NCBI GenBank assembly: GCA_029862725.1
Contig: JAOTWT010000033.1
Coordinates: 1 to 13,763, forward strand
Length of the DNA: 13,763 nucleotides
From: Acidobacteriota bacterium
Lineage (GTDB): Bacteria > Acidobacteriota > Blastocatellia > Pyrinomonadales > Pyrinomonadaceae
Direction of reading: 5' to 3'
The notes beneath the pieces are model-generated. The model made no database searches. It was not told the origin of the DNA and saw only the letters and a program-made list of their open reading frames with translations. Position numbers and translations under genes: made by a program. This document shows positions 6,351 to 13,763 of the stretch, in pieces. Each line of letters begins with the position of its first letter. Positions within the stretch are counted from its first letter, which is position 1.

Positions 6351-8138
6351 TCAGGCCGGGCTCTCGAAAACGGCATCTGACGATTCCAGCGCCTCCGGAT
6401 CCAGATTGCTCAACATTGTATCCCGATGTATATACAAGAGTTCGGCGATACGGATCAGGTTGCGAGTAATACCCGCGACATTATCGCTGTCGTTGGCAAG
6501 AGATGTAGCCATCTCGCTGTCGATCAAGCCATTCCTGATCAACTCGTCGAGCCTCCCGTTTACAAGAACATCGCTCTGTTTTGCTTTCTCCTTAAGCTTC
6601 AGTAGTTTTGGCAGATGATTGAGCGGATTATCGGAGTGCCCCGTCAGGTATACACGCCTGAGCACTTTTGATACTTTTTTGCGCAGCTGGTTGTATTCTG
6701 CACGGATATGCGGGTTATCGGAGGCCATGAATTTCGAAATGTTCTTGTGGAGCCCTTTCGAGTTCTTTATCGACTCGACAATATAACGGTTGGCGACCTT
6801 TAACTCATAAATCGACGATGTTTTTTGAGCCGAAAGCTGAAATTCTCCCTGAACGCGGGTTGCAAACTCGATTATGCTGCTGTAGATCGATTTGACCTTT
6901 TGATAATAGATCGCATCGATATCCATTTTCATTTCCTCCGTCGATGCACTGATGATTTCTTTTAGCTTTTGACCCGACTTGATGTCCTCGCGGTGTATGT
7001 TGAGGGCATGCGATACAATCTCGAAGCACGGGCCTTCGAACAGCCTTTTCGTCTCGTCGAACAAAGCGCGGATCGCGGTTTGTGGATACTTCAAAGCGCT
7101 TTCGCTCAGATATTTAGGCTCATCGATATCACGTTCGGGATCTTTCGTCTCTGGGACCATCCATTCCACGATTTTGACAATGCCCCCAACAAACCAGATC
7201 AGGACGAGTGTGTTAAAAACATTAAACGCAGTATGAAACGCGGATAGCGATACGGGAATTGCCGTCGCCGTGGCAAAAGCCGAGACTCCCTCAAAATGAA
7301 CGAATGAATCGACCGTTCTCAAGAAAGGATAGAAAATAAGGAGCATCAGAATCACGCCTATCGTCTGAGAAATAAAATGGGCGCGGGCAGCCCGCTTCGC
7401 GTTGAAATTCGCTACAATCGATGCCAGATTCGCTGTAATCGTAGTCCCGATATTTTCGCCCAAAACCATTGCGGCGGCCATATCGAACGGCAGCCAACCC
7501 TCATTGCACATAACAAGCGTCAGGGCCATCGTCGCGCTTGATGATTGAATGATAAGCGTGAGAATTGTTCCGATAAGCAAGAAAAGCAGTACGGACGCAA
7601 AACCCATGCTCGTATAGGCGGTCAAAAACTCAAGTGCCTGCGGATGACTCTTGATGTCGGGAACGGAGTCTTTCAGGAACTGGAGGCCTATAAAAAGAAT
7701 GGCAAAGCCAACGATAAACTTTCCCCAGTTTCTTACACTTTGATTCTTTGAGAAGGTCAGGAAAAACCCCAACCCGACCAAAGGCAGCGCGATCGCGCTC
7801 ATACTGACCTTGAAACCGAGTAATGTAATCAGCCACGCGGTAACCGTCGTGCCAATGTGAGCGCCGAGAATTACGCCGATTGCCTCCGAAAGCGTCAGCA
7901 ATCGCGCATTTACAAAACTGACCACCATCAAGGTGGTTGCAGATGAAGATTGAATCACGGAGGTGATAAGAAACCCCGTCGAAACGGCAAAGACCCTGTT
8001 GGAGGTCATCGTCGCCAACACGTTGCGCATCCGGTCACCGGCCGCCTCCATAAGCGAATCGCTCATGACCTTCATTCCGTAAAGAAAAAGCCCGAGCGAC
8101 CCGAAAAGCGTGATGACGTCAGTAATTCCGTAGTTCAT
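6351..8138 (-). CDS. Na+/phosphate symporter (PNaS / NptA family) with C-terminal PhoU-like domain
   Basis: This inner-membrane protein of 595 aa should import inorganic phosphate with sodium ions. The N-terminal 330 residues are hydrophobic and contain the two inverted-repeat signatures of the family: QSSSATT at 63-69 and QSSSATM at 198-204. Each is followed by a Gly-rich partner motif, GAHIGTT (92-98) and GENIGTT (227-233). Residues about 345-575 form a soluble, charged helical region typical of the PhoU-like domain in longer bacterial members. The start is secure because LFGSLGLFLYGM, the usual first helix, begins at residue 11; the ribosome binding site is weak (AGGA, 13 bases away). It is divergent from a PiT-family transporter, which also carries a PhoU-like domain. 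Some family members export rather than import phosphate, so direction is not certain. The PhoU-like part may sense phosphate status or gate transport; this is inferred. Confidence 0.9.
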   Translation of the reverse strand: MNYGITDVITLFGSLGLFLYGMKVMSDSLMEAAGDRMRNVLATMTSNRVFAVSTGFLITSVIQSSSATTLMVVSFVNARLLTLSEAIGVILGAHIGTTVTAWLITLLGFKVSMSAIALPLVGLGFFLTFSKNQSVRNWGKFIVGFAILFIGLQFLKDSVPDIKSHPQALEFLTAYTSMGFASVLLFLLIGTILTLIIQSSSATMALTLVMCNEGWLPFDMAAAMVLGENIGTTITANLASIVANFNAKRAARAHFISQTIGVILMLLIFYPFLRTVDSFVHFEGVSAFATATAIPVSLSAFHTAFNVFNTLVLIWFVGGIVKIVEWMVPETKDPERDIDEPKYLSESALKYPQTAIRALFDETKRLFEGPCFEIVSHALNIHREDIKSGQKLKEIISASTEEMKMDIDAIYYQKVKSIYSSIIEFATRVQGEFQLSAQKTSSIYELKVANRYIVESIKNSKGLHKNISKFMASDNPHIRAEYNQLRKKVSKVLRRVYLTGHSDNPLNHLPKLLKLKEKAKQSDVLVNGRLDELIRNGLIDSEMATSLANDSDNVAGITRNLIRIAELLYIHRDTMLSNLDPEALESSDAVFESPA

Positions 8139-8417
8139 TTCGAAGCGCGTTTCCTACCTGGTCCAGGTTACAAGCAGTTATGCAAAGATACTGGCACTAT
8201 AAGGCCACTTAGCGTAAGGATTCAATGTTAGTCGCCGTATTTGTTGCTATTCTAACCGATTTTAAAGATACGGGTTGCAGATGGTTAGCCTCGAATCCTA
8301 TTTGAATTGAAAACGAATGTATATGATCTGAATCACACCCATCTGTTCTTTATAGGTGATATATTGGCAAATCGGTGTACAATAACTCAAATCTCATGAA
8401 ATGAATCAGCGACGCCT
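8139..8417. promoter_or_regulatory. Divergent control region of the two phosphate transporter genes
   Basis: The 279 bases between the two start codons are AT-richer than the flanking genes and must drive both. For the minus-strand gene, TTGAAT (8220-8225) and TATAGT (8196-8201) sit 18 bases apart and would give a leader of about 50 bases. For the plus-strand gene only a lone -10-like TACAAT (8378-8383) is seen, without a good -35. A perfect 13-bp palindrome, ACCTGGTCCAGGT (8156-8168), lies 17 bases before the symporter start. No clear Pho box was recognised. Confidence 0.5.
8196..8225 (-). promoter_or_regulatory. Candidate sigma70-type promoter of the Na+/Pi symporter gene
   Basis: On the minus strand, TTGAAT and TATAGT are separated by 18 bases, matching the consensus at 4 and 5 of 6 positions. 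The position, 58 bases upstream of the start codon, is reasonable. It is a by-eye match and unproven. Confidence 0.3.
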
Positions 8418-10808
8418 ATGGAAACCTTTTATTTGGTTATAGTTATCGTTTTGTTCTTCCTTGCGATATCCGACCTTATCGTCGGTGTCAGCAATGACGC
8501 GGTGAACTTTCTCAACTCAGCGGTAGGATCAAAGGCCGCGAGTTTTCGAATCATCATGGCCGTTGCGGCTGTCGGGATCCTAATCGGATGTACGTTTTCG
8601 AGCGGAATGATGGAGGTTGCAAGAAAAGGGATTTTTCACCCGGAACATTTCTATTTTTCCGAGATCATGCTCCTCTTTTTGGCGGTGATGATCACTGACG
8701 TGGTGCTGCTCGATGCGTTTAACTCGTTCGGTATGCCGACCTCTACCACGGTTTCGATTGTTTTCGAACTACTGGGAGCGGCGAGTGCGTTTGCGTTAAT
8801 CAAGGTTTATACCGAAATAAATCCGCTCGAACTAAGCGAATACATAAACACAGGCAAGGCGCTGGCGATTATTTCCGGCATCCTGCTGTCAATCGTCGTC
8901 GCGTTCACAGCGGGCGTAATATTTCAATATCTGACCCGTTTGCTGTTCTCTTTCGACTACAAAAAGAGCTTCAAGTTTTTCGGCGGGATCTGGTCGGGGT
9001 TCGCGATTACGGCAATTACCTACTTCATCCTCGTCAAGGGCGTAAACGGTGCGTCGTTTATGACCGCCGAAATGAAGGAAGGTATCCAGGATAATGCGTT
9101 CTTGATAATCTCCGTTAGCTTTGTTGCGTGGTCAGTGATACTCCAGGCTGCGGCATGGCTGACGAACCTGGACATCCTCAAATTCGTGGTGCTTGTCGGG
9201 ACCTTTTCGCTTGCAATGGCATTTGCCGGCAACGACCTCGTAAATTTTATTGGCGTACCGCTGGCCGGCTTCAATTCATATGAGCTTTTTTCCGCCGGAC
9301 AAGCTCTGCCGGAACAATTTCAAATGGGCGGGCTCGCGGGTAAGGTTCCAACGCCGACCATCCTTCTTCTCCTGGCCGGCGCCGTAATGGCAATCACGCT
9401 GTGGACCTCCTCGAAGGCGAAAACCGTTGTTAGAACCTCTCTCGATTTGGGGCGTCAGTATGACGGCCATGAACGATTTACCTCACATGCCGCGTCGAGG
9501 AGCCTGGTGCGTACCTTTAGTACTTTTGCCCTCGCGGTTAACAATTTACTGCCACGAAATTTGAAGAACTGGGTCCTGCTGAGGTTTGACCAGCGCCCGT
9601 TTGTTGCCAAACAGGCACATCTCGGAAGCGACGCCCCGTCTTTCGATATGATCCGCGCTGCAACAACCCTTGCCGTTGCCAGTATTTTGATATCCATAGG
9701 GACGGCCTGGAAACTTCCGCTATCGACGACCTATGTGACGTTTATGGTCTTTATGGGAACATCGCTCGCCGATGGAGCGTGGGGTCGCGAAAGTGCGGTG
9801 TACAGGGTCTCGGGCGTGCTTTCGGTCGTCGGAGGATGGTTCTTCACGGCTTTTTCCGCATTCTCAATTGCATTCGTCATTGCAACGATACTTCATTTTG
9901 GCGGTATTCCGGCAATTGCCATCGTTCTCGCTGCGGCAGGTGTCGTTATCTACAGGACACACCGATTCCACGGTAAGCGGCTCGAGGAGCAGGTCGAGTT
10001 TGAAAAGAGTATCGCGGAAGGGACTCTTTCGAGAGCCGATGTCCTCGGCGTTACAGCGAGAGGGCTCGATAATATCCTCGAAGGGCTGATGGAAATCGTG
10101 GACGAGACCCTCGCAGCACTCGAGAAAGAGGATCTCGCAAAACTTGGCCGAATTTACAAGGAATTTATTTATCAGCACAAGCGCACGAAACGCGTTAAAG
10201 ATCTGATGAATGACACTCTTGAGAAGATCGAAGACGACGATGCCGCCCACTTCTACATCCTGACCGCGGATTATCTTAATGAAATGGCGCATCATGTTGA
10301 ACGAATAATAAAACCGAGTCTTGAGCATGTGGACAACAACCACAAACCGCTATTGCCGGTACAGATCGAAGAATTGAGTTCGGTAAACGAGGAGTTGAAA
10401 AAGCGGATCCGCGGGACAGTCCGTTTGTTTGGTACTTTTGGCGAGGAAGAACCTGACGAGACGCTGAAGTACCTTAAGCCCTTTAGCAAACAATTGATGG
10501 AGGCGAGAAAACTCCAGATCAAACGCATAAAAAATCGCGAGATCGGTACGAGAAACAGCCAGTTTTATCTAAGCCTCCTGGGCGAGTTGCGCAATCTGGC
10601 GCTCTTTACGATGAGGCTTGTAAAGGTTTACGAAGACGTCATCGCCGTCCCGGTCACGGACGCTGGCGAAGACGTCCAGACCGATCAGATCGTGGCCGAT
10701 GAAGCTGTGGTACCGCTATTGGAGAAAATTCCGGTCGACGACACCGAAGGCGGCGATACCAACGATCCGGAAGACCCGGAATCCGGTTCGGAGGATCGAA
10801 CCGCGTGA
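8418..10808 (+). CDS. PiT-family inorganic phosphate transporter with C-terminal PhoU-like domain
   Basis: This 796-aa inner-membrane protein is predicted to take up phosphate by the PiT mechanism. The N-terminal signature VSNDAVNFLNSAVGS is at 24-38, and its counterpart GNDLVNFIGVPLAG at 271-284 marks the second inverted repeat. The STT motifs PTSTTVS (107-113) and PLSTTYV (434-440) are conserved in the family. A polar insert covers about 335-410. Membrane helices continue to about 512, followed by a soluble helical region (520-745) resembling PhoU/DUF47 domains. It closes with a strongly acidic tail (750-796). E. coli PitA is about 500 aa, so this is the long form seen in Bacteroidota-like and related bacteria. 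An in-frame stop seven codons upstream and the expected first helix fix the ATG at 8418, although no good ribosome binding site precedes it. The amidohydrolase gene follows after 16 bases. Confidence 0.92.
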   Translation: METFYLVIVIVLFFLAISDLIVGVSNDAVNFLNSAVGSKAASFRIIMAVAAVGILIGCTFSSGMMEVARKGIFHPEHFYFSEIMLLFLAVMITDVVLLDAFNSFGMPTSTTVSIVFELLGAASAFALIKVYTEINPLELSEYINTGKALAIISGILLSIVVAFTAGVIFQYLTRLLFSFDYKKSFKFFGGIWSGFAITAITYFILVKGVNGASFMTAEMKEGIQDNAFLIISVSFVAWSVILQAAAWLTNLDILKFVVLVGTFSLAMAFAGNDLVNFIGVPLAGFNSYELFSAGQALPEQFQMGGLAGKVPTPTILLLLAGAVMAITLWTSSKAKTVVRTSLDLGRQYDGHERFTSHAASRSLVRTFSTFALAVNNLLPRNLKNWVLLRFDQRPFVAKQAHLGSDAPSFDMIRAATTLAVASILISIGTAWKLPLSTTYVTFMVFMGTSLADGAWGRESAVYRVSGVLSVVGGWFFTAFSAFSIAFVIATILHFGGIPAIAIVLAAAGVVIYRTHRFHGKRLEEQVEFEKSIAEGTLSRADVLGVTARGLDNILEGLMEIVDETLAALEKEDLAKLGRIYKEFIYQHKRTKRVKDLMNDTLEKIEDDDAAHFYILTADYLNEMAHHVERIIKPSLEHVDNNHKPLLPVQIEELSSVNEELKKRIRGTVRLFGTFGEEEPDETLKYLKPFSKQLMEARKLQIKRIKNREIGTRNSQFYLSLLGELRNLALFTMRLVKVYEDVIAVPVTDAGEDVQTDQIVADEAVVPLLEKIPVDDTEGGDTNDPEDPESGSEDRTA

Positions 10809-10824
10809 ACAGGTCAGAACATTT

Positions 10825-12324
10825 ATGAACAAACTTTCGTTGGGCAGATTATTTTTTCTGGCGGCTGCCATTGCCGCCCTTTTTAGCGTGGCTCCCGCGC
10901 AGAAACCAATCGCTTCTTCCGATTCCGGCAAACGATCCGCGAGGCTTGTCGTTAAAAATGCAATCGTCATCAACGGTAACGGCAAACCGGCGGAAGGCCC
11001 CTACGATCTCTTGATCGAGAACGAAAGAATTTCGCGAATTGCGCGGCGGATTGACCCGGAAAAGGATGATGTCGTTTTGGACGCCGCCGGAAAATACGTA
11101 ATGCCGGGCCTGATAAATCTTCACGGGCACACCCACGATGAGCGCGGAGGCGTACCGCAGCCGGTCGACTACTGCATGAAGCTCTGGCTTGCGAGCGGTA
11201 TCACGACGATCCGCGATCTCGGTGCCGGGCCCAAGACGCTTGCGTGGAAAAACCAGAGCGCGAACAACGAGATTATTTCGCCGAAGATCTACGCCTACGG
11301 GGTTTTTAACCGCAGCCCTAATCCCTCGACTGCAGAGTCCGCCCGACAACGTGTGCGCGATCTCAAATCCGAGGGTTACGACGGCATAAAACTTTTCGGT
11401 GTCGACCGCGACATCATGTCGGCGATGCTGGATGAAGCCAATAAACAGGGCATGCGGGTAGCACATCATACCGGCGTCGAAGAAACCAACGCCTGGGACG
11501 ACATCAGATTCGGCACGACAAGCATCGAGCACTGGTATGGCATTCCGGAAGCCGCAATGGCTTCGGGCAGACAGAACTACCCGCCGGATTACAATTACAA
11601 CGACGAGATCGACCGCTTCCGATACGCCGGCCGGATCTGGCGCGAGGCAGAGCCGGAAAGGCTGCTAAAAGTATTTGAAGGGATGATCGCGAGCAACGTG
11701 GCGTGGAATCCAACCCTCAGTATATATGAGGCCTCAAGAGACCTGCAGCGTGCCCAGAACCAGCCATACTTCAAGGAATATCTTCATCCGACCCTCGAGC
11801 GGTATTTCCTGCCGAACCCCAATAACCACGGATCCTATTTTATCGGCTGGACCTCAACCGACGAGACATTTTGGAAAGAAAACTTCCGCATCTGGATGAA
11901 GGCCCTACGCGAATTTGAAACACGCGGCGGCACCATAGGCGCCGGCGAAGACGCGGGCTTTATATATCGGGTTTATGGTTTCGGGCTGATCAGGGAGCTC
12001 GAGCTGCACCAGGAGGCCGGTTTTCACCCGCTTCAGGTGATCCGCCACGCAACCGTCAACAACGCACGCATCATGGGTCTCGAAAACGAAACCGGTCGGA
12101 TCAGAGTTGGATTTAAGGCGGACCTGATCGTCATCAACGGAAACCCGCTCAAGGATTTCAAGGTGCTTTATCCGAGTGGTACCGATGGCGTCAAAGACGG
12201 AAAAGTAGTCCGCACCGGCGGCGTCGAGTGGACGATCAAGGACGGGATTCCATTCCACGGTCCGAGCCTTGCGTCTGACGTTCGAAAAATGGTCTCCGAC
12301 GCCAGAAGAACGCCGACGCCTTGA
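10825..12324 (+). CDS. Exported metal-dependent amidohydrolase, 499 aa
   Basis: Residues 1-26 look like a signal peptide (FFLAAAIAALFSVAPAQ, cut near Ala25). The rest is an amidohydrolase-superfamily TIM barrel with its small beta-sandwich: VMPGLINLHGHTH places metal ligands His100 and His102. GIKLF gives Lys189, the likely carboxylated bridging lysine. His214 or His215 and His236 (SIEHW) are further ligands, and GAGEDAG places the catalytic Asp376. KADLIVINGNPL (431-442) is the usual C-terminal sandwich strand. The set resembles imidazolonepropionase-like and Xaa-Pro-dipeptidase-like members, so a small amide or dipeptide substrate is possible, but the substrate cannot be read from sequence. 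The same frame is open upstream to 10699 inside the PiT gene; the ATG at 10825 is preferred because it alone gives a signal peptide. It starts 16 bases after the PiT stop, suggesting cotranscription. Confidence 0.85.
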   Translation: MNKLSLGRLFFLAAAIAALFSVAPAQKPIASSDSGKRSARLVVKNAIVINGNGKPAEGPYDLLIENERISRIARRIDPEKDDVVLDAAGKYVMPGLINLHGHTHDERGGVPQPVDYCMKLWLASGITTIRDLGAGPKTLAWKNQSANNEIISPKIYAYGVFNRSPNPSTAESARQRVRDLKSEGYDGIKLFGVDRDIMSAMLDEANKQGMRVAHHTGVEETNAWDDIRFGTTSIEHWYGIPEAAMASGRQNYPPDYNYNDEIDRFRYAGRIWREAEPERLLKVFEGMIASNVAWNPTLSIYEASRDLQRAQNQPYFKEYLHPTLERYFLPNPNNHGSYFIGWTSTDETFWKENFRIWMKALREFETRGGTIGAGEDAGFIYRVYGFGLIRELELHQEAGFHPLQVIRHATVNNARIMGLENETGRIRVGFKADLIVINGNPLKDFKVLYPSGTDGVKDGKVVRTGGVEWTIKDGIPFHGPSLASDVRKMVSDARRTPTP

Positions 12325-12333
12325 ATACAGGAA

Positions 12334-13763
12334 TTACCTGGGCATGATCATAGACCCTATAAACAACCGGTCCAGTCCGTTCCAATAAGCCCGGAATGTC
12401 GGATCGTCGGCGAAAAGCACGACGTGACCCCGGCCGACCGGAACATCCGCCATGTACAGCTTCCCGCCCAGGTTGGCCATCGTCGAATCCCAGACGTGGC
12501 CCATAATGTGACCATCCGGTTTGTAGGTAACGACGTTCGCACCGCGCTTTGAGAGCGACAGATGATAGTCCCCCCGAAACTGAACGGCGATCTCAGGGCG
12601 GTACCCGAGCGCGAGATATTGGTCGTTGTTGACCAACGCCTTGAAAAGAGAACCGGGTATCGGCTCAATCGGCGTTTCGCCGCCCTCCTGGTTCGTAATC
12701 ATTTCCACGTCGGTGAACCGCACCTCTTCCAGTGTCGTAAACGCCGCACCGCCTTTAAGCGCGACGAGCGTCCCGCCCTCTTCGATCCAATTTCGGAGCC
12801 GATCGATTCCGCGCTTTCCGAGTGCCTCCCGGTAGCCGTTCGGGCTGCCGTCGGGCAATACGATCACGTTGTAACGGCTCAGGTCGGCGCGGGAGATCAT
12901 GTTCGTCCTCACCGCCGAAAAATCGCGATCGAAACGCTGGTCCAAGACGCTGTAAACCGACCCGAATGTGACCGCCTGTGTCGGCTGTTTGGTCGCTACC
13001 ATTATCCTTGGTTCTTTCAAGTCCCGCACATACTTCGACCCCAGCGAAATCCCGCCGTCGCCCCAGGACGTATTCAGCGAAACAACATTTGTGCCGTACG
13101 CCGAACCATAACGGACTATCTCTCCTGGTAGCGACTCAGGGTTTCTTTTGACCCTTGCGATGTAGGTACCCTTGTCCAGTTTTACGCCGCCAACGGTTGT
13201 GGGCAATAGCGTTATGGCTACTCTAAACCCATTTTGAAGGAGTTTTGCCGCGAGCTTCGTACCTGAATTGTGCTTCGCCGAAAACGCATATCCATAGGTG
13301 GCTTTGGCAAAACTGCCTTGCGGGGGTGGTCTGAACATCACTTTGGACATGCCCTCGACCGATATTTCGTCTTCCGTGAACGACGTTTTAACGTCGTAAT
13401 GAAGCGGGAGCGCCCATGCGGTTATATCGTAGAATCCGGGACCTTCTTTGTTGGAAGCAGTCCCCAGTCTTGCGTCTCGCATTCGCCTCGCCGCAACATC
13501 GTCCATAAATGACTCTTCCATCCTGGGATCGGGCTCAAAAAGGGTCTTGATCAATCGTTTTTTTGGTTGCCGGAGCGGAATTACAAAGCTACCGGCAGGA
13601 TAGGTCGACGATGCGGATGTCCGTTCAAAGTATGTTTGCGATCGACGTGCCGAAAGGTCCCTTGGCGACGAATAGACCTCGATATTGTGTCTGAGAAGAG
13701 TCTCGATCAAATCGTTTACGCGTCCCGGGTCGTCGAGTTCGTGGATCACATAACTCTTGAATC
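12334..13763 (-). CDS. C-terminal part of an M14-family zinc carboxypeptidase-like protein, 5' end outside window
   Basis: The frame is open from the right edge to the TAA at 12334-12336, giving about 476 codons. A GTG at 13749 is internal, because FKSY precedes it with no stop. The segment YPAGSFVIPLRQPKKRLIK followed by YDITAWALPLHYDV is typical of the region after the catalytic domain in long M14 peptidases from Acidobacteriota and Bacteroidota. A glutamine-amidotransferase-like Rossmann domain follows: NVIVLPDGSPNGYREALGKR, then WIEEGGTLVALKGGAAF. The end (GRGHVVLFADDPTFRAYWNG) is also characteristic. The zinc ligands (His-x-x-Glu and His) would be in the missing N-terminal half, so activity cannot be judged. 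The family is usually exported. It converges on the amidohydrolase gene; both could act on peptides, but that link is speculative. Confidence 0.75.
   Translation of the reverse strand, partial: FKSYVIHELDDPGRVNDLIETLLRHNIEVYSSPRDLSARRSQTYFERTSASSTYPAGSFVIPLRQPKKRLIKTLFEPDPRMEESFMDDVAARRMRDARLGTASNKEGPGFYDITAWALPLHYDVKTSFTEDEISVEGMSKVMFRPPPQGSFAKATYGYAFSAKHNSGTKLAAKLLQNGFRVAITLLPTTVGGVKLDKGTYIARVKRNPESLPGEIVRYGSAYGTNVVSLNTSWGDGGISLGSKYVRDLKEPRIMVATKQPTQAVTFGSVYSVLDQRFDRDFSAVRTNMISRADLSRYNVIVLPDGSPNGYREALGKRGIDRLRNWIEEGGTLVALKGGAAFTTLEEVRFTDVEMITNQEGGETPIEPIPGSLFKALVNNDQYLALGYRPEIAVQFRGDYHLSLSKRGANVVTYKPDGHIMGHVWDSTMANLGGKLYMADVPVGRGHVVLFADDPTFRAYWNGLDRLFIGSMIMPR

Noticed and set aside
8250..8290. 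CTAACC / GGTTAG inverted repeat in the phosphate transporter control region
   Set aside because: The 6-bp arms are about 27 bases apart, too short and too distant to support a claim.
10699..10824. 42-codon N-terminal extension of the amidohydrolase overlapping the PiT gene
   Set aside because: The extension is Arg-rich, would bury the signal peptide and overlaps the acidic tail of the PiT gene in another frame.
10849..11532. Minus-strand frame of 227 codons within the amidohydrolase gene
   Set aside because: It is antisense to conserved active-site motifs of the amidohydrolase and has no family signal.

Overview
The window looks like a chromosomal piece of a Gram-negative, non-model bacterium of moderate GC. 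The mix of families suggests an Acidobacteriota relative, perhaps Blastocatellia: large secreted DUF11-repeat proteins, an M14-type peptidase with a C-terminal glutamine-amidotransferase-like domain, a secreted amidohydrolase, and a long PiT transporter fused to a PhoU-like domain. This placement rests on protein style only; the window has no rRNA or tRNA. No mobile element, CRISPR array or phage gene was seen.

Region 1 (1-5622, minus strand) is a run of three genes for exported DUF11-type (TIGR01451) proteins, read from right to left. The first encodes a small single-domain protein of 176 aa. The second encodes a 691-aa multidomain protein. The third encodes a protein of at least 955 aa that runs off the left edge of the window without a stop codon. 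The two large proteins share the same N-terminal module and look like diverged tandem paralogues. They are probably parts of a cell-surface or outer-envelope structure. A stem-loop between genes two and three could reduce expression of the third.

Region 2 (5623-6350) is about 730 bases with no convincing gene. It holds several short palindromes and a repeated CTGTGACAAAT word and probably carries the control region of the DUF11 genes.

Region 3 (6351-10808) holds two divergent phosphate transporters separated by 279 bases: a Na+/phosphate symporter of the NptA/PNaS family on the minus strand and a PiT-family transporter on the plus strand. Each carries its own cytoplasmic PhoU-like helical domain.

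Region 4 (10825-12324, plus) is an exported metal-dependent amidohydrolase starting 16 bases after the PiT gene and probably cotranscribed with it. Region 5 (12334-13763, minus) is the C-terminal part of an M14-family zinc carboxypeptidase-like protein that converges on the amidohydrolase with only 9 bases between their stops; its N-terminus lies beyond the right edge.

Nothing here is a clear new defence or catalytic system. The points most worth a second look are the three-gene DUF11 secretion locus and the divergent pair of PhoU-fused phosphate transporters.
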